This document shows, one piece after another, positions 31,470-41,410 of a stretch of DNA of 64,000 bases (position 1 is the first letter of the stretch; each line of letters opens with the position of its first letter). This DNA comes from Gammaproteobacteria bacterium. GTDB taxonomy: Bacteria > Pseudomonadota > Gammaproteobacteria > Xanthomonadales > Rhodanobacteraceae. The stretch covers positions 1 to 64,000 of the forward strand of contig SHNG01000006.1 in NCBI GenBank assembly GCA_004295005.1, written 5' to 3'. The position numbers and the translations under genes were made by a program. A model generated the notes under the pieces. It was not told where the DNA came from and did not search any database. It saw nothing but the letters and a program-made list of their open reading frames with translations.

Positions 31470-32753
31470 ATGCAAGTTTCACTAGAGAACGTCGGCAGTC
31501 TTGGTCGCAAGCTGACCGTTCGCATTCCCGCCGCGCGCCTTGAGGACACCATTCGCAACCGGGTTCAGGACATGGGACGCAATGCGCGGCTCAAGGGCTT
31601 CCGTCCCGGCAAGGTGCCGACCAAGGTCATCGAGCAGCGCTTTGGCGCACAGATCCGCGGTGAGGCACTCTCCGAATTGATCGGCTCCACCTTTCAGGAG
31701 GCGGTCGCCACGGAAAAACTGCGTCCAGCAGTGCAACCGTCGATTGCAACCAGCGGCAGGCCGGACAACGGCGAAATCGAGTACGTGGCCACGTTCGAAG
31801 TCATGCCGGAGATCGGCACGATTGACGTGAGCGGGCTTGAGATCGTCAAGCAGACCGCCGGCGTCGAAGTCGCTGATGTCGATTCGATGATTGAGACGTT
31901 GCGTTTGCAGCGGCGCAGTTGGAATCCGGTTGATCGCCCGGCGCGCAAGGACGACATGGTGTTGTTCGAATTCTCTGCGCAGGCGGCTGACTTCCGCTAT
32001 CCGGAATCTGCAACGGACCGCGTCGGCACCATCGTTGGCTCCAATGCGCTGTTCAGCGAACTGGAAAACCTGCTGATCGGCCATGTGGTCGGTGATGAGT
32101 TCGACAAGCAGCTCGACTTTCCTGCCGATTTCAGGATCGACGGGCTGGCTGGAAAGTCGGCAAACGCGAGTTTCAAGATTGTCCGTGTCCAGGAGCCCAA
32201 GCTGCCTGAGCTTGACGCGGCATTCCTGGCCGGGTTTGGCGTGTTCGAAGGCGGGCTCGAGCGTTTCCGCGAGGATGTGAAGGCAAACCTCGAACGCGAA
32301 TTGTCGGCGGCCCTGGCCTCGCGCCTCAAGGCGTCGGCCGTTGAGCGACTGATCGATGCCCATGCCTCGCTGGAGTTGCCGCAGGGATTGGTTGTTGGTG
32401 AAGCTCGCGAACTGGCCAGGCAATCAGCGCGCGACAAGCGCGAAACAGTTGACCATGAGCCGTTTCTTGGTGCGGCGAGGCGCCGGGTGGCGGGTGGCAT
32501 GTTGCTGGCCGAGATTGCGCGCCAGAATGGAATCCGCATTGATTCGCGCAGGGTTTCCGAGGCGCTCAGCGCCATCGCCTCCACCTACGAGGAGCCACAG
32601 CAGGTGGTTGAACTTTATTCGCGTGATACCCAGTTGATGAGTGGACTGCAAAGCCGGGTGCTTGAGGACCAGGTGGTTGACTGGATTGCCCAGCACGCCA
32701 AGGTGAGCGAGCAGAAGCTGAGCTTCAACGACGTCATGCGCCCAGGCGTCTGA
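31470..32753 (+). CDS. tig: Trigger factor
   Basis: This 427-residue ribosome-associated chaperone and peptidyl-prolyl isomerase has the ribosome-binding loop as [16 protein letters not shown] (GFRxGKxP signature, about residues 43-58), a central FKBP-like domain and the helical C-terminal arms. The start ATG 31470 is preceded by AAGGAG; an upstream in-frame ATG at 31452 is unlikely. It is followed by clpP after 28 bases in the conserved tig-clpP-clpX-lon block. Confidence 0.97.
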   Translation: MQVSLENVGSLGRKLTVRIPAARLEDTIRNRVQDMGRNARLKGFRPGKVPTKVIEQRFGAQIRGEALSELIGSTFQEAVATEKLRPAVQPSIATSGRPDNGEIEYVATFEVMPEIGTIDVSGLEIVKQTAGVEVADVDSMIETLRLQRRSWNPVDRPARKDDMVLFEFSAQAADFRYPESATDRVGTIVGSNALFSELENLLIGHVVGDEFDKQLDFPADFRIDGLAGKSANASFKIVRVQEPKLPELDAAFLAGFGVFEGGLERFREDVKANLERELSAALASRLKASAVERLIDAHASLELPQGLVVGEARELARQSARDKRETVDHEPFLGAARRRVAGGMLLAEIARQNGIRIDSRRVSEALSAIASTYEEPQQVVELYSRDTQLMSGLQSRVLEDQVVDWIAQHAKVSEQKLSFNDVMRPGV

Positions 32754-32781
32754 CCAACAGGAAGTCTGCCGGAGATCCTCC

Positions 32782-33414
32782 ATGTCGAGTCATCAAGCGA
32801 GCCAGGCGCTCAATCTCGTACCGATGGTCGTTGAACAGACCTCGCGCGGCGAGCGTGCCTATGACATTTACTCGCGCCTGCTCAAGGAACGCGTCATTTT
32901 CCTGGTGGGCCCGATAGACGACTACGTTGCCAACGTGGTGGTTGCACAGTTGCTGTTCCTGGAATCGGAGAATCCGGACAAGGACATAAACCTCTACATC
33001 AACAGCCCGGGCGGTTCGGTTACCGCGGGTCTCGCCATTTACGACACCATGCGCTTCCTCAAGCCCGATGTCAGCACCATGGTCATCGGCCAGGCGGCCA
33101 GCATGGGCGCGTTCCTGCTGGCAGCGGGACAAAAGGGCAAGCGCTACGGGCTGCCCAATTCCCGGGTCATGATCCATCAGCCGTCCGGCGGCGCCCAGGG
33201 CCAGGCTACCGATATCGAGATCCAGGCCAAGGAAATCCTTTACCTGCGTCGCCGATTGAACGAGGAGTTGGCACAGAACACCGGCCAATCCGTTGAACGC
33301 ATTGAAAGGGATGTCGAGCGCGATCTGTTCTTCAACGCCGAAGATGCCAAAGCCTACGGCTTGATCGATGCGGTGCTCGAGCGTCGGCCCAACGAGACGA
33401 TACGCCCCGCTTGA
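32782..33414 (+). CDS. clpP: ATP-dependent Clp protease proteolytic subunit
   Basis: This 210-residue serine protease forms the two-ring ClpP chamber used by ClpX and ClpA. The catalytic Ser107 lies in [14 protein letters not shown], His132 in [15 protein letters not shown], and the Asp is in the following region. [18 protein letters not shown] is the conserved core. The N-terminal propeptide appears short, with mature Leu-Val-Pro-Met ([18 protein letters not shown]). The gap to clpX is 114 bases, with a short palindrome (GCCTGCGCAGGC) around 33458-33469. Confidence 0.97.
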   Translation: MSSHQASQALNLVPMVVEQTSRGERAYDIYSRLLKERVIFLVGPIDDYVANVVVAQLLFLESENPDKDINLYINSPGGSVTAGLAIYDTMRFLKPDVSTMVIGQAASMGAFLLAAGQKGKRYGLPNSRVMIHQPSGGAQGQATDIEIQAKEILYLRRRLNEELAQNTGQSVERIERDVERDLFFNAEDAKAYGLIDAVLERRPNETIRPA

Positions 33415-33528
33415 TGACATTGATCGGGGTTGAATGCATCCATTTGATCCTGGCCAGGCCTGCGCAGGCATGGCCGGAATGCTGTGTTATGCTCGCTCGG
33501 CATGACGTGAAACCACCCGAGGCAGGGC

Positions 33529-34809
33529 ATGACTGACGAGCGACAAGGCCGATCGGGCGACAGCGGCAAGATCCTTTACTGCTCCTTCTGCGGCAAGAGC
33601 CAGCATGAGGTTCGCAAGCTGATTGCGGGTCCATCCGTGTTCATTTGCGACGAATGTGTCGAGTTGTGCAATGACATCATTCGTGAGGAGCTTGAGGAAA
33701 AGGCTGCCTCTGCGCGCAGTCACCTGCCCAAGCCCAAGGAAATCCTTGAAGTCCTGGATCAATACGTGATCGGCCAGGCACGGGCCAAGAAAGTCCTCGC
33801 GGTTGCCGTCTACAACCACTACAAGCGCCTGGAGTCGCGCAACCGCAATGACGAGGTCGAGCTGGCCAAGTCGAACATCCTGCTGGTTGGTCCAACCGGC
33901 TCCGGCAAGACCCTGCTTGCGGAGACCCTCGCGCGCCTGCTCAATGTGCCGTTCACCATTGCCGATGCAACCACGCTCACTGAAGCGGGCTATGTCGGTG
34001 AGGACGTCGAGAACATCATCCAGAAGCTGCTGCAGAAGTGTGATTATGACGTAGAGAAGGCGCAGAGTGGCATCGTCTACATCGACGAGATCGACAAGAT
34101 CTCGCGCAAGAGCGAAAACCCGTCCATCACGCGCGATGTTTCCGGTGAAGGCGTCCAGCAAGCGCTGCTCAAGTTGATTGAAGGCACAGTCGCTTCGGTG
34201 CCGCCGCAGGGCGGACGCAAGCACCCGCAGCAGGAATTCCTGCAGGTGGATACCAAGAACGTGCTTTTCATTGTCGGCGGGGCATTTGCGGGACTGGAGA
34301 AAATCATCCAGCAACGCTCCGAAACCACCGGTATCGGATTCAGTGCCGAGATCCGCAGCAGTGGGAACAAGGCGGATACCGGCAAGTTGCTCGGTCAGGT
34401 ACAGCCGGAAGATCTGATCAAGTTCGGCCTCATTCCAGAGTTCGTCGGGCGCCTTCCTGTGGTCGCGACCCTGGAAGAGCTCGATGAAGAGGCCCTGATC
34501 AAGATCCTCACCGAACCGAAGAACGCAATCACCAAACAGTTCAAGCGCCTGTTCGATATGGAGGGCGTGGAGCTGGAGTTCCGGGCCGACGCATTGTCCG
34601 CCATTGCACAGAAGGCCTTGAGCCGGAAAACCGGCGCCCGTGGCCTGCGCACCATTCTGGAGCAGGTCCTCCTTGAAACGATGTTCGACTTGCCATCACT
34701 TGAGCATGTCAGCAAGGTTGTCGTGGACGAAGCGGTGATCAAGGGTCAAGCCGAGCCCTATCTCATCTACCAGGGCAACATGCAGGCGCGTGCGGCCTCT
34801 GCGGACTAG
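33529..34809 (+). CDS. clpX: ATP-dependent Clp protease ATP-binding subunit ClpX
   Basis: This 426-residue AAA+ unfoldase has an N-terminal zinc-binding domain with CSFCGKSQ and CDECVELC (four cysteines, about residues 18-48), Walker A GPTGSGKT, Walker [11 protein letters not shown], the GYVGED pore loop and RLP sensor regions. The IGF-type ClpP-binding loop is in TGIGFSAEI. It presents substrates to ClpP. An intrinsic terminator follows at 34874. Confidence 0.97.
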   Translation: MTDERQGRSGDSGKILYCSFCGKSQHEVRKLIAGPSVFICDECVELCNDIIREELEEKAASARSHLPKPKEILEVLDQYVIGQARAKKVLAVAVYNHYKRLESRNRNDEVELAKSNILLVGPTGSGKTLLAETLARLLNVPFTIADATTLTEAGYVGEDVENIIQKLLQKCDYDVEKAQSGIVYIDEIDKISRKSENPSITRDVSGEGVQQALLKLIEGTVASVPPQGGRKHPQQEFLQVDTKNVLFIVGGAFAGLEKIIQQRSETTGIGFSAEIRSSGNKADTGKLLGQVQPEDLIKFGLIPEFVGRLPVVATLEELDEEALIKILTEPKNAITKQFKRLFDMEGVELEFRADALSAIAQKALSRKTGARGLRTILEQVLLETMFDLPSLEHVSKVVVDEAVIKGQAEPYLIYQGNMQARAASAD

Positions 34810-34873
34810 CTGGTTGCCGGCAGCTCCGGCATGGCCCCTTGCATTGCGGCGCGGCGCCCGCACTTGACCCCGT

Positions 34874-34906
34874 GGCAGCGTGCAATCACGCTGCCTTTTG
34901 CGTTTT
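34874..34906 (+). terminator. Intrinsic terminator after clpX
   Basis: The perfect 9-bp stem GGCAGCGTG / CACGCTGCC, with loop CAAT, is followed by TTTTGCGTTTT. It separates clpX from lon, whose start is only 37 bases further on, so lon transcription must begin very close by or depend on read-through. Confidence 0.85.
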
Positions 34907-34942
34907 ACTGGTTATGACCGGTCCGGATTTCGGGAGATGGAG

Positions 34943-37438
34943 ATGTCGAGCAAGATCGCAAGCAACTTGTCGGACGATGTGATCGAGCTTCCGATCCTTC
35001 CATTGCGCGATGTCGTGGTCTATCCACACATGGTCATTCCGCTGTTTGTCGGGCGCGAAAAATCGGTCAGCGCGCTCGACGCCGCCATGGAGTCCAGCAA
35101 GCAGATCCTGCTGGTTGCCCAACGCAGCCCTGACGTCGATGAACCGGGGCCTGGCGATCTGTATTCCATTGGAACCGTTGCCACCGTCCTGCAACTGCTG
35201 AAACTTCCCGATGGCACCATAAAGGTTCTGGTGGAAGGTACTTCCCGCGCGGAGATCAGTGGTTTCTCCGAACGCAATTCCCTGCTGACTGGTCGCGTGC
35301 GTGCGCTGGAGCCCGTCTATACCCGCAACGAGCGCGAAATCGAGGTGATCTCCAGGTCCCTGGTTTCCCTTTTCGAGCAACTGGTAAAGCTCTCACGCAA
35401 GATTCCGCCGGAACTGCTCGCTACCCTGGCCGGGCTTGAGGATCCTTCTCGACTCGCGGACACCATTGCCGCCCACCTGTCGGTGCGCTTGCAGGACAAG
35501 CAGCAGGTTCTCGAGACACCCGATGTTGCTGATCGACTGGAGCGGCTGATCGCGCTGGTCGATGGCGAGATCGACGTTCAGCAGATCGAGAAGCGCATTC
35601 GCGGTCGGGTCAAGAACCAGATGGAGAAGAGCCAGCGCGAGTACTACCTCAACGAACAGATGAAGGCGATCCAGAAGGAACTCGGCGATTCCGAGGACGC
35701 CCCGAACGAGCTGGAAGAACTTGCACGCAAGATCGAGGCATCGGGCATGCCCAAGGCAACCCTGGCCAAGGCACGCGCGGAACTGGCAAAGCTGAAGCAG
35801 ATGTCGCCCATGTCCGCCGAAGCGACCGTGGTGCGCAATTATGTCGATTGGCTGGTTGGTGCCCCGTGGAAGAAACGGACCAAGGTACGCAAGGATCTCC
35901 ACTTGGCCCAGCAGGTACTGGATGCCGATCATTTTGGCCTGGACAAGGTCAAGGACAGGATTCTCGAGTACCTGGCCGTGCAGCAGCGGGTCCGCACAAT
36001 GAAGGGTCCGATACTTTGCCTGGTGGGTCCGCCTGGCGTAGGCAAGACATCCCTTGGCCAGTCAATCGCCAAGGCGACCAATCGCAAGTTTGTTCGCATG
36101 TCGCTGGGCGGCGTTCGAGACGAAGCCGAGATTCGCGGCCATCGGCGAACCTACATCGGTTCCATGCCTGGGCGGATCATCCAGAACATGTCCAAATCCG
36201 GAACGCGAAATCCGCTGTTCGTCCTGGACGAGATCGACAAGATGTCGATGGATTTTCGTGGCGATCCCGCATCGGCACTGCTTGAAGTGCTGGATCCGGA
36301 ACAAAACCATGCGTTCAACGACCACTACCTCGAAGTCGACTTCGACCTGAGCGAAGTGATGTGGATTGCCACCGCAAACTCGCTGAACATTCCGGGACCG
36401 CTGCTCGATCGCATGGAAGTCATCCGCATCCCGGGGTACACCGAAGACGAGAAGGTGAACATTGCGCAGCGCTACCTGGTGCCCAAGCAGCTCAAGGCCA
36501 ATGGCCTGAAGGCCGCCGAATTGGTTGTCGGGGAAAGCGCGATCCGTGATGTCATCCGCTACTACACGCGGGAATCCGGCGTGCGCAATCTCGAACGCGA
36601 GATCTCCAAGATCTGCCGCAAGGTGGTCAAGGAGTTGAGCCTGGCCACACCCAAGCAAGGCAAGGGCAAGGCGAAGGACAAGCTGGCCGCCAACAGGAAG
36701 GCGACTGCTTCCAGACGTGCTGCCGAGGTCAGTGGCGAGAATCTCGACCACTATCTTGGAGTACGCAAGTTCAACTTTGGCCGGGCCGAACTTCAGAATG
36801 AGATAGGCCTGGTTACCGGCCTGGCGTGGACCGAGGTGGGTGGTGACCTGCTCAGCATCGAGGCCACCACCGTGCCCGGCAAGGGCAAGCTTCAGCATAC
36901 CGGCCAGTTGGGTGATGTCATGCAGGAGTCAATCCAGGCAGCATTGAGCGTGGTCAGGGCGAGGGTGGACCGACTCGGGGTGGATCCGGAGTTCCACCAG
37001 AAGCTGGATGTTCATATCCATGTCCCGGAAGGTGCCACGCCGAAGGACGGTCCCAGCGCCGGCGTTGCCATGTGCACGGCATTGGTGTCTGCACTGACAC
37101 GCATACCGGTGCGGTCCGATGTTGCGATGACCGGCGAGATCACCTTGCGTGGACGCGTGTTGCCGATTGGTGGGCTCAAGGAGAAATTGCTGGCGGCCCA
37201 TCGTGGCGGCGTGGAAACGGTGATCATCCCTGAGGAAAACCGCAAGGATCTCGCGGACATACCGGCCAACGTTACCGAATCGCTGCAGATCCGTCCGGTC
37301 AAATGGATCGATGAGGTCCTCGACATCGCACTGGAGCATCCTGTCACTCCCAGCAGCCACAGCGCGACAGTGGAAGCTGTCGGCGCGCAGGCAAAATCGA
37401 CGGAGCGGGAAATCGAATCTCCTGTACGACCGCACTGA
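34943..37438 (+). CDS. lon: ATP-dependent protease Lon
   Basis: This 831-residue AAA+ serine protease has an N-terminal substrate-recognition domain beginning [25 protein letters not shown], a coiled-coil arm, the ATPase with Walker [22 protein letters not shown], and the C-terminal protease domain. The Ser705 (DGPSAGVAM) and Lys748 (LKEKLLAAH) dyad has the same spacing as in E. coli Lon. A basic insertion of about 35 residues ([25 protein letters not shown]) lies between the ATPase and protease domains. The start ATG 34943 follows CGGGAGATGG. Lon removes misfolded proteins and regulators. Confidence 0.97.
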   Translation: MSSKIASNLSDDVIELPILPLRDVVVYPHMVIPLFVGREKSVSALDAAMESSKQILLVAQRSPDVDEPGPGDLYSIGTVATVLQLLKLPDGTIKVLVEGTSRAEISGFSERNSLLTGRVRALEPVYTRNEREIEVISRSLVSLFEQLVKLSRKIPPELLATLAGLEDPSRLADTIAAHLSVRLQDKQQVLETPDVADRLERLIALVDGEIDVQQIEKRIRGRVKNQMEKSQREYYLNEQMKAIQKELGDSEDAPNELEELARKIEASGMPKATLAKARAELAKLKQMSPMSAEATVVRNYVDWLVGAPWKKRTKVRKDLHLAQQVLDADHFGLDKVKDRILEYLAVQQRVRTMKGPILCLVGPPGVGKTSLGQSIAKATNRKFVRMSLGGVRDEAEIRGHRRTYIGSMPGRIIQNMSKSGTRNPLFVLDEIDKMSMDFRGDPASALLEVLDPEQNHAFNDHYLEVDFDLSEVMWIATANSLNIPGPLLDRMEVIRIPGYTEDEKVNIAQRYLVPKQLKANGLKAAELVVGESAIRDVIRYYTRESGVRNLEREISKICRKVVKELSLATPKQGKGKAKDKLAANRKATASRRAAEVSGENLDHYLGVRKFNFGRAELQNEIGLVTGLAWTEVGGDLLSIEATTVPGKGKLQHTGQLGDVMQESIQAALSVVRARVDRLGVDPEFHQKLDVHIHVPEGATPKDGPSAGVAMCTALVSALTRIPVRSDVAMTGEITLRGRVLPIGGLKEKLLAAHRGGVETVIIPEENRKDLADIPANVTESLQIRPVKWIDEVLDIALEHPVTPSSHSATVEAVGAQAKSTEREIESPVRPH

Positions 37439-37558
37439 GTCGTGGTGATCGCATTCGCGCCGAGTTCACCTGCGACGCATCGGGCATTGACGGGCGGCGC
37501 GATTTTTGCTCCGGGATTCAGGTGGTCGGAATCGCTGGAAGGCGCGCCAATCCTCGTG

Positions 37559-37587
37559 TTGCGCGGTATCTGGGCCGCTGGTATAAA
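37559..37587 (+). promoter_or_regulatory. Promoter of hup
   Basis: TTGCGC (37559-37564) and TATAAA (37582-37587) have a 17-base spacer, a good sigma-70 match. Transcription would start about 140 bases upstream of the HU gene, leaving a long leader that contains no obvious gene. Confidence 0.6.
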
Positions 37588-37734
37588 GACTTCGCCACGG
37601 GTAATCGATACGTAGTCGGGTCGGTTCTATCCGCGGGGGAACATGTTCGCACCGGCGGAAAATCCGCAACGCTCGCACCTCGCGACATGTTCAATCCAAT
37701 CAAATCCAGGTTGCTGCTCGAAAGGGAGTTGATA

Positions 37735-38007
37735 ATGAATAAAGGTGATTTTGTTGGCGCCGTGGCTGATGCTGCCGATATGACCAAGGCAGATGCCGAA
37801 CGCGCGGTTGAAGCGATGTTCAAGGTGGTGAAGAAGGCCCTGAAGTCCGGCGACAGCATCTCGCTGGTCGGGTTTGGCACGTTCAGCGTGCGCAAGCGTG
37901 CGGCCCGTACGGGTCGCAATCCGCGCACGGGTGACACGATCAAGATCAAGGCTTCCAAGATTCCGGCATTCAAGGCCGGCAAGGGACTCAAGGACGCCAT
38001 CAACTGA
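37735..38007 (+). CDS. hupB: HU-type DNA-binding protein
   Basis: This 90-residue HU protein shows [28 protein letters not shown], the helical dimerisation part, then [25 protein letters not shown], the HU/IHF signature with the DNA-intercalating arm, and [20 protein letters not shown]. It compacts the nucleoid. The start ATG 37735 is preceded by AAAGGGAG. Its place after lon is conserved in gammaproteobacteria. A tRNA-Val gene follows at once. Confidence 0.95.
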   Translation: MNKGDFVGAVADAADMTKADAERAVEAMFKVVKKALKSGDSISLVGFGTFSVRKRAARTGRNPRTGDTIKIKASKIPAFKAGKGLKDAIN

Positions 38008-38015
38008 CGCAATCG

Positions 38016-38090
38016 GGGTGCTTAGCTCAGCGGTAGAGCGTCTCCCTTACACGGAGAGGGTCGGGGGTTCGAAACCCTCAGCACCCACCA
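38016..38090 (+). tRNA. tRNA-Val (TAC)
   Basis: Acceptor arms GGGTGCT and AGCACCC, anticodon stem TCTCC/GGAGA enclosing CTTACAC (anticodon TAC), T loop GGTTCGAAACC. CCA is encoded. It begins eight bases after the hup stop. Confidence 0.96.
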
Positions 38091-38116
38091 CCCCGCGTCT
38101 TGGCGGGCGAGTCGGT

Positions 38117-38212
38117 TACAATACCGGCCGCTCACGCCGGGGATGACGGATTGGATCATCTCCAGTCGGTACTTCCCAAGCAGGGCGCCCGCGTGGCGCC
38201 CTTGCTTTTTTT
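38117..38212 (+). ncRNA. Candidate small RNA with intrinsic terminator
   Basis: A -10-like TACAAT (38117-38122) is followed by about 90 untranslated bases. One hairpin pairs GGGATGA (38140-38146) with TCATCTC (38156-38162). A strong terminator hairpin (GGGCGCC, loop CGCGT, GGCGCCC, then TTGCTTTTTTT, 38178-38212) ends it. No open frame of note is inside and no good -35 was found. It may be an independent sRNA or merely the trailer and terminator of the hup-tRNA-Val transcript. Confidence 0.4.
38178..38212 (+). terminator. Intrinsic terminator before ppiD
   Basis: The stem AAGCAGGGCGCC pairs with GGCGCCCTTGCTT around CGCGT, ending in seven consecutive T. It ends transcription from hup, the tRNA-Val gene or the candidate sRNA, 87 bases before ppiD. 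Confidence 0.9.
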
Positions 38213-38298
38213 GGTTGCCTGCCACGCGTTGGCATGCGCGTTCCAGTCGTGGCAATTGCTCGCGGTTCCACGACGCACATCACTAGTTGAGGCGGTAC

Positions 38299-40206
38299 AT
38301 GCTCCAGGCTCTTCGCGAAAAAACTTCCGGTCTGATTTCCAAGATCATTCTGGGTCTGATCGTCATCACCTTTTCGTTTTTCGGCATCGAGTCGTATTTC
38401 GTCACCCAGGCGGATGATTACGTGGCGAAAGTCGGAGACAAGGAGATCAGCCAGCAGGATTTCCGCACGCGCTTCGATGAGTTCAGGCAGCAGCAACTCC
38501 AGCAGGCCAACGGCGCGATCAATGCCAGCTTCTTCGAGCAACCGGCGATCAAGCGACGCATCCTTGATCAAATGATTGATGAGCAGGTGATCCTGCAGGC
38601 CAATGAGCGACTGGGCGTTGTGATTCCCGCCGACCGGCTGCGCAGCGAGATCCTCAAGATTCCCGCCTTCCTGACCGATGGCAAGTTTGACGAGAACCTG
38701 TATAGGGCGCGATTGGCGGCAATCGGCAAGACGCCGGTCGGTTTTTCCAACCAGGTTGCCGAAGAAATCGCCTCGCGCGAACTGCCGGTGGAAATTGCCG
38801 CCAGCGCGTTCGTGACCGACAACCAGGTGGACGATTACCTGCGTTTGCGCGGACAAACGCGGGACTTCAGCTATTTGAAGCTCGCAATGCCGGCATCTCC
38901 AGATTCGGCAGTGAGCGACGAAGAGGTCAAGACCTTCTACGACGCACACACGCAGGAGTTCATGAATCCGGAGCAGGTTGCCCTCGAATACCTCGAGATT
39001 GATGGCAAGACCCTGGATGTCCAACTGGTGGCGGACGAAGCAACCCTGAAGGATCGTTACGAGAAGGAGAAGACCCGCTTTGTCTCGTCGGAGCAGCGGC
39101 TTGCTTCGCACATCCTGGTCAAGATCCCGGGCAAGGGTGGACCGGATGAGCAGAAGACCGCACTGGCTTCAGCCGAAGCCATCGTGAAATCAATCCGTGA
39201 AGGCAAGGATTTCTCCGAGCTTGCAAAGAAGGATTCCGCTGATCTCGGTTCTAAGGCGCTCGGTGGCGATCTTGGCTGGATCGAGAAGGGCATGACCGAT
39301 CCTGCTTTCGAAAATGCGCTGTACGCGCTCGAGAAGGACAAGGTGTCCGATCCCGTGCTTTCGCCCGAGGGATACCACGTGATCCTGCTGCGGGACATTC
39401 GCCCGGGCAGCACACGCAGTTTCGAAGAGGTGCGATCCGAACTGGCCAAGGAATACAGCGATACGGAACGCGAGCGCGTATTCAACGAAAAATCAGGTCG
39501 ATTGATCGACTTGACGTACGAAGACTCGACCTCGCTTGAGCCTGCGGCCAGGGAACTTGGATTGACGGTTCAGAAGACCGGCTTGTTCTCGCGGTCAGGC
39601 GGTGAGGGAATCGCATCCAACCCGACGGTGCTCAGCGCCGCGTTCTCGGACTCGGTTCTGGTCCAGGGGAACAATTCCGACAAGATTGAACTTGATCCCG
39701 ATCATCTGGTGGTTGTCCGGGTTGCAGAACACAAGGCTGCGACCGCCAAGCCTATGGACGAGGTCGCCGGCGAGATCCGGCAGCGAATCATTGCCGAGCG
39801 AGCAAGCAAGTTGGCCAAGGACCAGGCCGATGCCCTGTTCGCGCGCCTGGGCAAAGGTGAAAGCCTCAAGTCGCTCGCGGATGAGCTCAAACTTGAGGTT
39901 CAGCACGCCCATGGCACGGGGCGCGACGCAGTCAATCTGGATTCGGCGCTGGTGGCCGCCGCCTTCAGGTTGCCACGTCCAAGCGCGGACCAGCCACAGA
40001 CCAAGCTTGTGGATCTGGGTGGCGACCAGTTTGCGCTGCTCAGTCTCGAAGTCGTGGCGGACGCGGATCCAACCAGCGTGGATGCAAAAACGCGTGAAGC
40101 GGCCAAGACAAGCCTGATGCAGTCGCAAGCAAGTTCCGCGGCGCGCGACTTTGTGGCGGCCTTGCGCAGCGCGGTCGAGATCAAGGTGGTCGAAGACCGC
40201 ATGTAG
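38299..40206 (+). CDS. ppiD: Periplasmic folding chaperone PpiD (SurA N-terminal/parvulin)
   Basis: This 635-residue inner-membrane-anchored protein has an N-terminal membrane segment (LREKTSGLISKIILGLIVITFSFFGIESYFV), a SurA-like N-domain (about 40-190) and a parvulin PPIase domain (about 265-360: LASHILVKIPGKG, FSELAKKDSADLGSKALGGDLGWIEKGMTDPAFENALYAL). A second degenerate region and the C-terminal helices follow. It meets newly exported outer-membrane proteins at the Sec translocon. The ATG at 38299 (MLQALREKTSG) fits the family better than the in-frame TTG at 38287. It is separated from hup by the tRNA and terminator and converges on fabI. Confidence 0.94.
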   Translation: MLQALREKTSGLISKIILGLIVITFSFFGIESYFVTQADDYVAKVGDKEISQQDFRTRFDEFRQQQLQQANGAINASFFEQPAIKRRILDQMIDEQVILQANERLGVVIPADRLRSEILKIPAFLTDGKFDENLYRARLAAIGKTPVGFSNQVAEEIASRELPVEIAASAFVTDNQVDDYLRLRGQTRDFSYLKLAMPASPDSAVSDEEVKTFYDAHTQEFMNPEQVALEYLEIDGKTLDVQLVADEATLKDRYEKEKTRFVSSEQRLASHILVKIPGKGGPDEQKTALASAEAIVKSIREGKDFSELAKKDSADLGSKALGGDLGWIEKGMTDPAFENALYALEKDKVSDPVLSPEGYHVILLRDIRPGSTRSFEEVRSELAKEYSDTERERVFNEKSGRLIDLTYEDSTSLEPAARELGLTVQKTGLFSRSGGEGIASNPTVLSAAFSDSVLVQGNNSDKIELDPDHLVVVRVAEHKAATAKPMDEVAGEIRQRIIAERASKLAKDQADALFARLGKGESLKSLADELKLEVQHAHGTGRDAVNLDSALVAAAFRLPRPSADQPQTKLVDLGGDQFALLSLEVVADADPTSVDAKTREAAKTSLMQSQASSAARDFVAALRSAVEIKVVEDRM

Positions 40207-40240
40207 GCAGCTGCTGTTCGGTTGCGAACTGCCAGCGATA

Positions 40241-40270
40241 TCCAGGTGGGCACGGCCATGCCCACCTGTG
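40241..40270. terminator. Hairpin in the ppiD/fabI convergent gap
   Basis: AGGTGGGCA (40244-40252) pairs perfectly with TGCCCACCT (40259-40267) across CGGCCA, extended by TCC/GGA with a two-base bulge. No T-run follows on either strand, so termination is possible but not demonstrated. It sits between two convergent genes. Confidence 0.5.
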
Positions 40271-40287
40271 GATTTCATGGGGCCGAA

Positions 40288-41070
40288 TCAGAGTCCGGTC
40301 ATGCCGACCGTGCTGTATCCGCAATCCACGTAGACGATTTCTCCAGTCACGCCGGAGGCCAGATCCGAGCAGAGGAATGCACCCACATTGCCGACTTCCT
40401 CGGGAGTCACATTTCGGCGCAGGGGCGCACTGTGCTCAACGTGATCAAGCATCTTGCGCAGGTTGCCAACCCCGGAGGCGGCCAGCGTCTTGATCGGCCC
40501 GGCCGAAATACCGTTGACTCGGGTGCCTTCGGGACCCAGGTTGTAAGCCAGGTAGCGCACGTTGGCTTCCAGGCTTGCCTTGGCCAGGCCCATCACGTTG
40601 TAGTTTGCCAGGGCCTTTTCCGCGCCGAGATAGCTCAAGGTCAGGATCGAACCGTTGTGTCCCTGCATCATCGGCCGACCAGCCTTGGCCAGTGCCGCCA
40701 GGCTGTAGCTTGAAATGTCATGCGCGATTGCAAACGCCTCGCGTGTCAAATTGTCGAGGAACTCTCCCTGCAAGGCCTCGCGCGGTGCGAAGCCAACCGA
40801 ATGCACGAGGATGTCGAAACCATCCCAATGCGTTCCCAGATCTCGGTACATCTGGTCAATCTGCGCGTCGACGCCGACATCCAGCGGCAGCACGATGCTT
40901 GAACCGAACTCGTTGGCCGCATCTTCGACGCGGCTTTTCAATTTGTCGTTCTGGTAAGTGAATGCCAGCGATGCACCTTCGCGATGCATTGCATGGGCAA
41001 TTCCCCAAGCAATGGACCGCGTGCTGGCGATGCCCACGATCAATGCGCGTTTGCCTTGAAGAAATCCCAT
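40288..41070 (-). CDS. fabI: Enoyl-[acyl-carrier-protein] reductase (NADH)
   Basis: This 260-residue enzyme makes the last reduction in the fatty-acid elongation cycle. It is a divergent SDR with the FabI nucleotide motif [65 protein letters not shown] (catalytic Tyr-x6-Lys) and [18 protein letters not shown]. It is the triclosan/isoniazid-type target. No other fab gene is adjacent. The upstream region to mltD is a 340-base gap. Confidence 0.97.
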   Translation of the reverse strand: MGFLQGKRALIVGIASTRSIAWGIAHAMHREGASLAFTYQNDKLKSRVEDAANEFGSSIVLPLDVGVDAQIDQMYRDLGTHWDGFDILVHSVGFAPREALQGEFLDNLTREAFAIAHDISSYSLAALAKAGRPMMQGHNGSILTLSYLGAEKALANYNVMGLAKASLEANVRYLAYNLGPEGTRVNGISAGPIKTLAASGVGNLRKMLDHVEHSAPLRRNVTPEEVGNVGAFLCSDLASGVTGEIVYVDCGYSTVGMTGL

Positions 41071-41410
41071 ACAACCTCCCTTGACTTGCGAAATCTTGAA
41101 TCGGCGTTTGTCGAAGCCGCGCAGTTTAACCCGGATACTTCATGAGGTCCCACAAAATGGCATCGTCATCCCATACAGCACTCTTGTTTCGACAGGACAT
41201 GACGACATGACACACTGTCTGCGACCATTGTGTGCTGGCACGGCCCTCGCGGGTCTCTTGCAGCGCGCACTGCGTTGCTTGTCGCCCCAATGGAGCCCCC
41301 ATTGGGGCTGCGCGCGCCTTGCGCCAGGCGCAAGATCCTCCGCGATCATCCGTGCCCCCTCGTGAATTATCCGGATTATCCGAGTCATCCGCCGCGCATG
41401 TGCGGACTCC
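41071..41410. other. Intergenic region with strong hairpins, mltD / fabI
   Basis: This 340-base stretch between mltD and fabI, both on the minus strand, carries a perfect 9-bp hairpin (CCCCAATGG, loop AGCCC, CCATTGGGG, 41285-41307). A tight inverted repeat (CTTGCGCC-A-GGCGCAAG, about 41318-41334) follows, then an irregular TATCCGGAT/TATCCGAGT/CATCCG tandem (41364-41391). No gene is convincing. The fabI promoter should lie in its right half relative to the minus strand, near 41080-41160. Confidence 0.5.

Noticed and set aside
37522..37734. Possible N-terminal extension of HU
   Set aside because: The frame is open upstream, but HU proteins begin at MNKGDF; the extension would cross the predicted promoter.
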